Both the position numbers and the translations under genes were made by a program. A stretch of 37,764 nt of DNA, from assembly GCA_964346185.1 (NCBI GenBank), contig CAYFTR010000017.1:1-37764 (forward strand), written 5' to 3'. The notes beneath the pieces were generated by a model. It made no database searches. It had not been told where the DNA came from and worked only from the letters and a program-made list of their open reading frames with translations. Below are positions 1-6,864 of this stretch, one piece after another; within the stretch, counting starts at the first letter, position 1; each line of letters opens with the position of its first letter. This stretch comes from JAAYJS01 sp964346185 (GTDB lineage Bacteria > Bacillota > Clostridia > Eubacteriales > Eubacteriaceae).

Positions 1-58
1 TGTCTAGCTTAATTTTACTATCCGGGAATTGTCTAGCTTAATTTTACTATCCGGGAAA
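1..58. repeat. Tandem direct repeat, 2 x 29 bp
   Basis: Positions 1-29 and 30-58 are the same 29-base unit, beginning TGTCTAGCTTAATTTTAC and differing only in the last base (t versus a). The array starts exactly at the window edge, so more copies may lie to the left. It could be the end of a mobile element, a short noncoding repeat array, or an assembly-edge artefact. The second copy appears to supply the -35 region of a possible cbiQ promoter. Confidence 0.85.
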
Positions 59-71
59 TATGAATTATAAT
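43..71 (+). promoter_or_regulatory. Possible sigma-A promoter for the cbi operon
   Basis: A perfect TATAAT at 66-71 lies 17 bases after TTTACT at 43-48. The -35 is imperfect and sits inside the second copy of the 29-bp repeat. The downstream leader (about 78-182) can form small alternative hairpins: AAAGGG 111-116 with CCCTTT, or GCAAC 123-127 with GTTGC 134-138. No cobalamin riboswitch consensus was recognised. Confidence 0.4.
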
Positions 72-182
72 GAAAATAAGCAAATAACTTTAATCAACTT
101 TTAGCGGGTTAAAGGGAAAAGAGCAACCCTTTTGTTGCCTGTGAGCAGGGCAAGCATCGCTACAAAAGTGAGAAAAAGAAAA

Positions 183-1046
183 ATGAAAAATAATAAGACG
201 GATCATCATACCCTTCATCAAGATACTTTTGCCTGTCGATGCGGCTACAAAGGTGTTACACATCAACATTCCCATGGAGAAGGCAGCAGTATCGATTACC
301 TTGCCTATCACTCCCAAATCAGAGGTTGGAATCCCACCTTTAAATTTTTGTTTTCATGTATCGCCTTAATACTTTGTATTGCTTTGGATAACCCTTATGT
401 ATCGGTTGCAACGATTGTCATTATGGGGTTTATCAGCATCGGTTTGGGCGGTGTTTCTTTCCACGATTATTTAGCAACGATGATGCTCCCTTTAACGTTT
501 ATTTTGTTGGGGACTTTTATGATCGGAATCGATTTTTCTTTCATCCCTAAAGGAGAATACCGTTTATACCTCGGCTTTTTTTATCTGATCACCGACCGTG
601 CAAGGTTGTTGGAAATGGGGACGCTGATACTAAAAGTATTCGGTGCCGTTTCCACTATGATTACCTTAACTTTATCGACCCCGGCAACGGAAATTGTATC
701 GGTACTCGGAAAATTAAAGGTGCCTAAATTAATTGTGGAACTCATGTATATGATTTACCGTTACATTTTTGTAATGTCCGATACCTACCGAAAAATGAAA
801 TACTCCGCAGAGTCCCGTTTGGGCTTTGTTGATTATAAAACATCGCTGAAGACCTTTGCGAGCATTGCCGGCAATATTTTTGTCGTCACTTTAAAGCGGG
901 CGGGGGATTACTACAATGCCTTGGAATCGAGATGTTATGAGGGTGAACTCCTTTTTCTGGAAGAAAAAAGACCGATTAAAGGAATGCAAATCGGCTTTGC
1001 TTTTTTATACGTCACCTTAATGGTAACACTGGGCTTACTGACTTAG
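183..1046 (+). CDS. cbiQ: Energy-coupling factor transporter transmembrane protein CbiQ (Ni/Co)
   Basis: This is the membrane coupling subunit (T component) of an ECF-type nickel/cobalt importer; it links the ATPase CbiO to the substrate module CbiM/CbiN. The 287-residue protein has several hydrophobic segments between about residues 50 and 130, a further helix pair near 150-200, and a C-terminal helix. The N terminus (residues 8-31) is rich in His and has Cys18 and Cys20, which fits metal handling and is seen in some clostridial CbiQ proteins. ATG 183 was chosen because family similarity starts close after it; the frame stays open upstream to a TTG at 132. It is the first of four closely packed genes; the usual order is cbiM-N-Q-O, so the order here is permuted. 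Its own frame is intact. Confidence 0.88.
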   Translation: MKNNKTDHHTLHQDTFACRCGYKGVTHQHSHGEGSSIDYLAYHSQIRGWNPTFKFLFSCIALILCIALDNPYVSVATIVIMGFISIGLGGVSFHDYLATMMLPLTFILLGTFMIGIDFSFIPKGEYRLYLGFFYLITDRARLLEMGTLILKVFGAVSTMITLTLSTPATEIVSVLGKLKVPKLIVELMYMIYRYIFVMSDTYRKMKYSAESRLGFVDYKTSLKTFASIAGNIFVVTLKRAGDYYNALESRCYEGELLFLEEKRPIKGMQIGFAFLYVTLMVTLGLLT

Positions 1047-1055
1047 AGGAACACC

Positions 1056-1873
1056 ATGGAAGTTATTTTAAAAATAAAAAACTTAACCTATAATTACAGT
1101 CATGGCAAGCATGCATTGAATCAGATAAGCGTTAATATTTATAAAGGCGAAAAGTTGGCGGTTATCGGCTCCAACGGTGCCGGAAAGTCGACGTTCTTTT
1201 TAAATCTCAACGGTGTTTTAAAATCCGACAGCGGCGAGATTTACCATCGAGAGGAATTAATTACCGGCAAAAAACGCAACCGGTTGCGTCAAAATGTGGG
1301 CATTGTTTTTCAAGATGCCGATCAGCAAATTATCGCATCCACCGTGTTGCAGGAAGTCAGCTTCGGGCCGATGAATTTAAAATTGCCCCAAGGAGAAGTC
1401 CGGGAACGGGTGGAAGAGGCCTTGGCCTATATGAACATTTCCGACTAAAAAGACCGACCGCCCCACTACTTAAGCGGCGGAGAAAAAAACGGGTATCCAT
1501 TGCGGATATAATTGCCATGAAGCCGGAAGTCATTATTTTTGATGAACCGACAGCGGGTTTGGATCCGTATAATACCGAAGTTTTGGAAGATGTTTTGATA
1601 AAATTAAGCAATGAAGGTAAAACCTTATTGATATCCACCCACGATATGAATTTTGTCTACCGTTGGGCGGACAGAGTCCTTGTATTCTGTAAAGGACACA
1701 TCATTGCCGACGGCACACCCCTGGAGGTGTTTCATAATGAGGAGGTGTTAAAAAGAGCAAGCTTAAAACGACCGACCCTGTTAGATGTTTACGACATGTT
1801 GATTGAGAAGAATAAATTGAGTCGAAGCGATGTTTATCCTAAAACAACGGAAGAGCTCTATGCACTTCTTTAG
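1056..1873 (+). pseudogene. cbiO: Disrupted ECF transporter ATPase CbiO (nonsense codon plus -1 frameshift)
   Basis: This would be the ATPase of the nickel/cobalt importer. The first part carries the Walker A motif (GSNGAGKS) and Q-loop (VFQDADQQ). At 1446-1448 an in-frame TAA replaces a sense codon just before K-D-R-P-P-H-Y, which then runs into the LSGGE signature. At 1483-1489 a run of seven A is one short of the eight needed to continue GEKKRVSI; after the shift the frame carries Walker B (IIFDEPTAGLDP) and the H-loop (STHD) to the TAG at 1871. Repaired, the protein would be about 272 residues, normal for CbiO. The start ATG 1056 has GAGG just upstream. Two independent lesions make a full-length enzyme unlikely unless they are sequencing errors or are bypassed. 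Confidence 0.88.
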
Positions 1874-1890
1874 TTTCTGTGAGGAGGAAA

Positions 1891-2640
1891 ATGAAAAATT
1901 TAAAGTATAATAAGAAATTTATAGTGTTTTAAGCCTTTGTTGCAACAATGGCTATTACCCCGGTTGCAGGGGCTATGCACATTATGGAAGGCTACCTGCC
2001 TTTAACCCATTGTATTGTTTGGTTTGTTGTCTGTATTCCTTTTTTAGTGATGGGTTATCGTTCCGTTAAGGGAAAAGTCGACGAAAACCGCCGCAATATT
2101 TCTATGATTGCTATTGCCGGCGCCTTTGTTTTTGTTTTGTCTTCCTTAAAAATACCCTCGGTTACGGGAAGCTGCTCCCATATGACGGGTACCGGACTGG
2201 GTGCTATATTATTCGGACCGGCCGCCATGTCGCTGTTGGGTATGATTGTATTAATCTTTCAAGCAATTTTATTGGCCCACGGCGGTTTGACCAGCCTCGG
2301 CGCCAACACCTTTTCGATGGGAATTGCCGGACCCTTTGTTGCCTTTGCCGTTTATAAAGCCTTATCCAAAAGCAACAAGAAAGTGGCGGTCTTTTTAGCC
2401 GCATTTATCGGAGATTTGTTTACCTATATCGTCACTTCATTGCAATTGGCGATTGCCTACCCGGCACCCGATGGCGGATTTGCAGTTTCCGCCGCAAAAT
2501 TTTTAGGTACTTTTGCACCGACACAAGTACCCTTAGCGATTATCGAAGGCATTTTAACCGTATTAATTTTTGACGCTTTGGAAACCTATGCGGAAGCGGA
2601 AATGAAGAGCTTGGGCTTTGCCTCCGGAGGGATGAAATAA
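1891..2640 (+). pseudogene. cbiM: Nickel/cobalt ECF substrate-binding membrane protein CbiM, stop codon in signal peptide
   Basis: CbiM binds the metal and spans the membrane. A strong ribosome site (GAGGAGG, 1881-1887) precedes ATG 1891, which starts a typical signal peptide, but codon 14 is TAA (1930-1932) where TTA (Leu) would keep the hydrophobic core going. After it the frame is open to 2640 and holds the hallmark M-H-I-M-E-G-Y-L-P, where the second-residue His is a metal ligand in the family, then SCSHMTGTGLG and GGLTSLGANTFSMG. Internal ATGs at 1948 and 1975 could restart; the one at 1975 would give exactly the mature N terminus, though its AGGGG (1968-1972) is only two bases away. So it may be dead, or still make mature CbiM without a signal peptide. 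It overlaps cbiN by one base. Confidence 0.85.
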
Positions 2641-2942
2641 TGAAAAAATCAACCGCTATCTTATTATTGGTTTTGGTATTGCTGATTGCCATTGTTCCGC
2701 TTTTCGCATTAAAAGATGCGGAATTCGGCGGTGCCGATGATGCGGCCGGCGATGCGGTATCCGAGGTGTTGGGTGAAGAGTACGAACCCTGGTACACACC
2801 GGTTGCGGAAACCCTGCTCGGTGGTGAAATACCCGGTGAGGTCGAAAGTTTAATCTTTTGTGTTCAAACGGGTATCGGCGTCGGCATTATCGCATACTTG
2901 ATGGGACGTTTTGTCGAACGAAAAAAACATACGGGCCGATAA
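2640..2942 (+). CDS. cbiN: Nickel/cobalt transport accessory protein CbiN
   Basis: CbiN is the small two-helix subunit that helps load metal into CbiM. The 100-residue protein has an N-terminal hydrophobic segment (about 5-24), an acidic extracytoplasmic stretch with E-Y-E-P-W near residue 48-52, and a second helix (about 72-92) followed by basic residues, which matches the family in size and layout. Its ATG overlaps the cbiM stop (TAATG), so its translation is probably coupled to cbiM. A strong terminator follows at 2980. The gene itself is intact even though the ATPase gene upstream is broken. Confidence 0.85.
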   Translation: MKKSTAILLLVLVLLIAIVPLFALKDAEFGGADDAAGDAVSEVLGEEYEPWYTPVAETLLGGEIPGEVESLIFCVQTGIGVGIIAYLMGRFVERKKHTGR

Positions 2943-2979
2943 GGCAACTCATTTATAAGAGAATTTCTCAATCCATGTT

Positions 2980-3010
2980 AAGAGCTACCCGTTTTTCGGG
3001 TAGCTCTTTT
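2980..3010 (+). terminator. Rho-independent terminator of the cbi operon
   Basis: An 11-bp stem, AGAGCTACCCG (2981-2991) with CGGGTAGCTCT (2997-3007), closes a TTTTT loop and is followed by T residues. It ends the cbiQ-O-M-N transcript. Confidence 0.93.
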
Positions 3011-3193
3011 AATGTGTCATCATAAAAAATAAAATAAGCATAATGAAAGGATTAATCGAATTGACTGAAGTTGTTAAGAGGTGTTACTTCCGTTAAGATA
3101 AGCGATGAAATGAAGAATACTTTTAAAGCAATTAAAAAAATGATATGATACGATAAGAAAATAATAAACCTTTAAAAGTTGGAAAGAGTTTTT

Positions 3194-4078
3194 ATGAAAA
3201 TACGAAAAAAATGGTTATTTACTGCAATAGTGGCGGGGGTACTCGTTGCGATATTGGTACCTGTATTTCGAGACCTGTACGTTGAACGGATGATGTACAA
3301 CACCATGGCCGGTTATGAACGTCGGATCGGCCGCCTTGAGGAAGGTACGAAAAGGGATATTTTAAATCAAGCAAATTTATTTAATATTCATATGATGCAA
3401 AAGGGGTATCCTGTTTACGACCCTTTCAACTTTCATAAACGCACCCCCTTCGAACAAATAGATACCGTGCGTTACCCCGAAGCCTACGGTCCGGGTCGCA
3501 CCCTCGGTACGCTCCACATACCGAAGCTCAATTTAAAAGTACCGATAAAAAACGGTATGGATGCACAAACCTTGTGGGAAGGTGTGGGCTATGTGCGAGG
3601 ATCCTCTTTACCCGTCGGCGGTTACGATACCCACACGGTAATTGCCGGTCATCGAGGTCCCGGCACATCGGAACTGTTTCAATTTTTAGAACTCCTGAAA
3701 CCCGGAGACCATTTTTTTATACACACCATGGATCTGGATATGGCCTATCAGGTGCAATCGGTACGCATCGTTCAGCCCGATATCTACCAATACTTTTCGG
3801 TTGAACCGGGGTTGGATTTGGCAACTTTGGTCACCCCCCACCCTTACCTGATCAATCAAAACCGACTGTTGGTACGGGGAGAACGTGTGCCCTACGAGCG
3901 GTCGCTTGAATATGTGGTGCCGGTGTTTTCCTATCAAGCGGAAGAATTTGCCGTTTATGTCGGTATTTTTATTTTGGCGATACTGACTTTAACGGTACTC
4001 TTTAAAACCGAACTCGGTAAGAAAATAAGAGAACGCCTTCAGAAGAAACCAACGGCGGAGGATACATTAAAAGATTAA
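3194..4078 (+). CDS. Class C-type sortase homologue lacking the catalytic cysteine
   Basis: Class C sortases are membrane transpeptidases that polymerise pilins. This 294-residue protein has the expected layout: N-terminal helix (about 7-24), a lid-like D-P-F motif (76-78), the IPKLNLKVPI strand, the catalytic His motif TVIAGHRG (His153), the Arg motif NRLLVRGER (Arg224), and a second membrane helix (about 252-270) with a basic tail. The usual TLVTCTPY motif reads TLVTPHPY here: Pro215 replaces the active-site Cys, and the whole protein contains no cysteine. The frame is otherwise undamaged. ATG 3194 was chosen over a TTG at 3179 because GGAAAGAG (3181-3188) is well spaced. No pilin gene or LPXTG protein lies nearby. 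It may be a pseudoenzyme with a scaffold role, or a gene at the start of decay. Confidence 0.85.
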   Translation: MKIRKKWLFTAIVAGVLVAILVPVFRDLYVERMMYNTMAGYERRIGRLEEGTKRDILNQANLFNIHMMQKGYPVYDPFNFHKRTPFEQIDTVRYPEAYGPGRTLGTLHIPKLNLKVPIKNGMDAQTLWEGVGYVRGSSLPVGGYDTHTVIAGHRGPGTSELFQFLELLKPGDHFFIHTMDLDMAYQVQSVRIVQPDIYQYFSVEPGLDLATLVTPHPYLINQNRLLVRGERVPYERSLEYVVPVFSYQAEEFAVYVGIFILAILTLTVLFKTELGKKIRERLQKKPTAEDTLKD

Positions 4079-4093
4079 TAATATCGAAGGATT

Positions 4094-4123
4094 TTGAAAA
4101 GTCTAAGAGTAACAGATTATAAT
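4094..4123 (+). promoter_or_regulatory. Sigma-A promoter for glutathione reductase
   Basis: TTGAAA (4094-4099), an 18-base spacer and a perfect TATAAT (4118-4123). The predicted start near 4130 gives a leader of about 180 bases before the ATG at 4312. Confidence 0.65.
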
Positions 4124-4129
4124 AGTTCC

Positions 4130-4311
4130 TATGAGCGGAACCGGCATTACCTTGCGTATCCGATACAGGGATTACAGGTCGGAAATTAACCGAATAGAAG
4201 AAACAATAGTTAACTGAACTGGGATGACCGCTATTTAAGATGACGCATATTTGATGAGATGTGTGACGAACATCTGTAATAGCGGTTTTGTTTGTCAATA
4301 AGGAATAAAGG
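4130..4311 (+). promoter_or_regulatory. Structured 5' leader with a terminator-like hairpin
   Basis: The leader holds an upstream foldable block (CCGGC near 4141 pairs with GTCGG near 4177, enclosing a CCT..GTAT-CCG-ATAC..AGG hairpin) and a downstream hairpin directly before the ribosome site: ACCGCTATT (4227-4235) pairs with AATAGCGGT (4278-4286), enclosing AGATG/CATCT (4257-4275), and is followed by TTTGTTTGT. A terminator placed between a good promoter and the gene suggests attenuation or a riboswitch, but no known riboswitch class was recognised. Confidence 0.5.
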
Positions 4312-5670
4312 ATGAATACTATGCAAAAATATGATTATATTACAATCGGTGGAGGTAGCGGCGGTTTGGCTTCGGCCAATCGTGCGGCGGAACGTGGTGT
4401 AAAGTCACTGATTATCGAAAAAAACCAATTGGGTGGCACCTGTGTCAATCGCGGGTGTGTGCCGAAAAAAATTATGTGGTACGGTGCCCATATTGCCGAA
4501 GCGTACCGAACCTACGGTAAGGATTACGGTTTTACCTCGGATAATACGTGGTTTCAATACAAAAAACTGTTGGAAAGCAGAGACGCTTACATCAATCGGG
4601 TGCACGATTCCTATCGAAAGGGTTTTGAAACCAGAGGGACCGAAATGCTTAACGGCAGGGCACGTTTTGTAGAACCCCGTGTTTTGGAGGTCAACGGTAA
4701 AACCTACACGGCGGATCATATTACGATTGCCACCGGCAGTCGACCGACCGTCCCTCATTTTCAAGGAGCCGAATTGGCGGACAACTCGGACACCTTTTTT
4801 AATTGGAAAGAGCTGCCGAAATCCGTTATTGTGATGGGCGGCGGGTACATTGCGGTGGAAATTGCCATGTTGCTGAAAAACTTGGGGATTGAAACCCATT
4901 TTTGCGTACGTCGCCATGCACCTCTCAGAAGTTTCGAACCTTATATTGTAGAAGGATTACTTCAAGCAATAGAGAATAGCGGCATTCACTTTCACCCGTA
5001 CCATATTCCGAACCGTATCGAAAAACGTTTTGACGGCAGCTATAAAGCAAATTTTGATAACGGGGAAACACTCATTGCGGAAAAAGTTATTATCGCTGCG
5101 GGCAGAAAGCCCAATACCGAAAACCTGGGTTTGGATATTGCCGGTGTTACCTGCGATGAAAGCGGGCATGTGGTAGTAGACGACCATTACCGCACAACGG
5201 CACCCGGTGTTTATGCCATCGGAGATATTATCCCCTTAGTGGAATTGACACCGGTAGCGGTTGCCTCGGGCAGACGTCTGGCGGATTATCTCTTTTACAA
5301 CCAACCCTTACCCCCCATCGACCCGCAAAAGGTGGCAACCGTGGTGTTCAGCCACCCGCCTGTCGGAATGGTGGGCTTAACATCGGAACAAGCCGTTCAA
5401 CGCTACGGGAAGGATCAGGTTAAAATTTACCGTTCTTCCTTCGGGAGTATGTATACCGCCGTAACCCGTCATCGTGTTGAAACACGCATGCTTTTGGTTT
5501 GTGTCGGGGAGACACAACAAATTGTGGGAATTCACGCCATCGGTGACGGCGTCGACGAACTGTTACAAGGTTTTTCGGTTGCCTTGAATATGGGAGCGAC
5601 GAAAAAGGACTTTGACAACACCGTTGCTATTCACCCAACCGCTGCGGAAGAGCTGGTAACCATGCGTTAA
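4312..5670 (+). CDS. gor: Glutathione-disulfide reductase (pyridine nucleotide-disulfide oxidoreductase)
   Basis: The enzyme uses NADPH and FAD to reduce glutathione disulfide in the cytoplasm. The 452-residue protein has the FAD motif GGGSGGLAS (13-21), the redox-active disulfide CVNRGC (Cys44, Cys49), the NADPH-binding GGGYIAVEIA followed by V-R-R as in glutathione reductases, the second FAD motif YAIGD, and the C-terminal active-site IHPTAAEE. This pattern fits glutathione reductase better than lipoamide dehydrogenase or mercuric reductase. ATG 4312 has AAGGA at 4300-4304; ATG 4321 is an alternative with AAAGG before it. It is transcribed alone from its own promoter behind a structured leader, so oxidative or thiol stress control is plausible. 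A related thiol such as glutathione amide or gamma-glutamylcysteine could be the true substrate. Confidence 0.9.
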   Translation: MNTMQKYDYITIGGGSGGLASANRAAERGVKSLIIEKNQLGGTCVNRGCVPKKIMWYGAHIAEAYRTYGKDYGFTSDNTWFQYKKLLESRDAYINRVHDSYRKGFETRGTEMLNGRARFVEPRVLEVNGKTYTADHITIATGSRPTVPHFQGAELADNSDTFFNWKELPKSVIVMGGGYIAVEIAMLLKNLGIETHFCVRRHAPLRSFEPYIVEGLLQAIENSGIHFHPYHIPNRIEKRFDGSYKANFDNGETLIAEKVIIAAGRKPNTENLGLDIAGVTCDESGHVVVDDHYRTTAPGVYAIGDIIPLVELTPVAVASGRRLADYLFYNQPLPPIDPQKVATVVFSHPPVGMVGLTSEQAVQRYGKDQVKIYRSSFGSMYTAVTRHRVETRMLLVCVGETQQIVGIHAIGDGVDELLQGFSVALNMGATKKDFDNTVAIHPTAAEELVTMR

Positions 5671-6117
5671 AAGAGCCGATGATGATTGGAAAACCACCGA
5701 AGACAACAGGGTATTTCAAAGGAATTGTACAAAAAAAAAGTACGTTTTTCTGTTGTTTTTCTTAAATTAAACGGAAGTAAACGGATAAAACCCTTAGAAT
5801 GGAAATTGCCTTGAAACAGGCTAAAAACGGTAAATTTTAAACAATCCCGCTGAAAAAACGGTAGATACAATTTTAATCAAAATGTAAAAAGTCAAAAAAA
5901 AACTTGTAGATTTGTTTTTGTTGGAACATAATAAAAAAGCGGTTTTACCGATAAACCGACAAGAACAGCGACTTTGTGCGTTGTTGCACGGAGCACGGTT
6001 CTTATTGACCGGGTCAAAAGCTCGGCAAATAAATCTAATAGCGGACGGCAAAAGAGCATTCAAATATTCTTGAAATCAAGAATCGAAAAAGTCAGAAACA
6101 CCGATGGAGGTCAATCG
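5671..6117. other. Intergenic stretch without a recognised gene
   Basis: A gap of 447 bases. It begins with a likely gor terminator: ACAACAG (5703-5709) pairs with CTGTTGT (5750-5756), with an inner GTAC/GTAC hairpin and a T tail. Further on are GGTTT/AAACC (about 5940-5958), a GTGC/GCAC hairpin near 5977, and a 13-base palindrome TTGACCGGGTCAA (6005-6017) that could be a regulator site for nagB. No convincing coding sequence was found. Confidence 0.6.
5703..5760 (+). terminator. Probable terminator after gor
   Basis: A 7-bp outer stem (5703-5709 with 5750-5756) encloses a GTAC-A9-GTAC hairpin and is followed by TTTTTC. The long internal loop makes it weaker than the other terminators here. 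Confidence 0.4.
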
Positions 6118-6855
6118 ATGAACTTAGTAGTATTGGAAAACGGAAAAGAAGTATCCCGTTATGCGGCAAGAGTGGTCGCAAAACAATTATTAATCAATCC
6201 TAAAAGCGTTTTAGGGCTGGCAACCGGATCAACACCGGAGGGCATGTACAGCAGATTGGTTAAAATTTTTAACGAGGACCTCATTACTTTCGAAGAAGCG
6301 GTTTCCTTTAACTTGGATGAATATGTGGGTCTTCCCAAAGAACATCCTCAAAGCTATATACGTTTTATGAAAGAAAACTTATTCGATCATGTAAACTTTA
6401 AAGAGGGTGCCAACCATGTACCTAACGGCATGGCGGAAAACCTGAGAGAAGAATGTGCCAATTACGAAAAAATGATTGCGGCACACGGCGGTATCGATCT
6501 GCAAGTATTAGGTATCGGTCGCAACGCACACATCGGCTTTAACGAACCGGGAACGGACTTTGTCGCAGAAACCCACGTTGTAGATTTAATAGAAAACACC
6601 TTGGATGCCAATGCGCGGTTTTTCACTTCAATCGACGAAGTTCCAAAACAAGCCATCACCATGGGCATTAAAACCATTATGCAGGCGCGACAAATCCTAT
6701 TACTGGCCATCGGCAGCAGCAAAGCGGACGCCTTGGTAAAAACGCTTGAAGGCGGCATTACGGTCGATCACCCCGCTTCCGTTTTAAAACTGCATCCCCA
6801 ATTAACCATTGTTGCGGATAAAGCGGCGGCATCAAAACTAAAAAAAGTGAAGTAA
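6118..6855 (+). CDS. nagB: Glucosamine-6-phosphate deaminase
   Basis: NagB converts glucosamine-6-phosphate to fructose-6-phosphate and ammonia, feeding amino sugars into glycolysis. The 245-residue protein has the phosphate-binding ATGSTP (35-40), the LDEY motif (Asp67) and the active-site block GIGRNAHIGFNEPG with His138 and Glu143. The family normally has N-G-H where this protein has N-A-H (Ala137), a small change next to the catalytic His. GGAGG at 6106-6110 is seven bases from ATG 6118, which fixes the start although the frame is open further upstream. The flavoprotein gene begins nine bases after the stop, so the two are probably co-transcribed. No nagA is present in the window. Confidence 0.93.
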   Translation: MNLVVLENGKEVSRYAARVVAKQLLINPKSVLGLATGSTPEGMYSRLVKIFNEDLITFEEAVSFNLDEYVGLPKEHPQSYIRFMKENLFDHVNFKEGANHVPNGMAENLREECANYEKMIAAHGGIDLQVLGIGRNAHIGFNEPGTDFVAETHVVDLIENTLDANARFFTSIDEVPKQAITMGIKTIMQARQILLLAIGSSKADALVKTLEGGITVDHPASVLKLHPQLTIVADKAAASKLKKVK

Positions 6856-6864
6856 CACATATTC

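Noticed and set aside
72..182. Cobalamin or Ni/Co riboswitch ahead of cbiQ
   Set aside because: The leader is too short for a cobalamin riboswitch and shows no B12-box-like consensus; only small local hairpins are present.
1446..1932. Reassignment or readthrough of TAA to explain the stops in cbiO and cbiM
   Set aside because: TAA is used as a normal terminator by many intact genes here (nagB, rpoC, dnaX, pirin-side genes), the expected residues at the two sites differ (Tyr-like and Leu), and cbiO also has a frameshift.
4215..4290. T-box-like sequence (TGGGATGACCGC) before gor
   Set aside because: It does not match the AGGGTGGNACCGCG core, no stem I or specifier loop was found, and the downstream gene is not an amino-acid gene.
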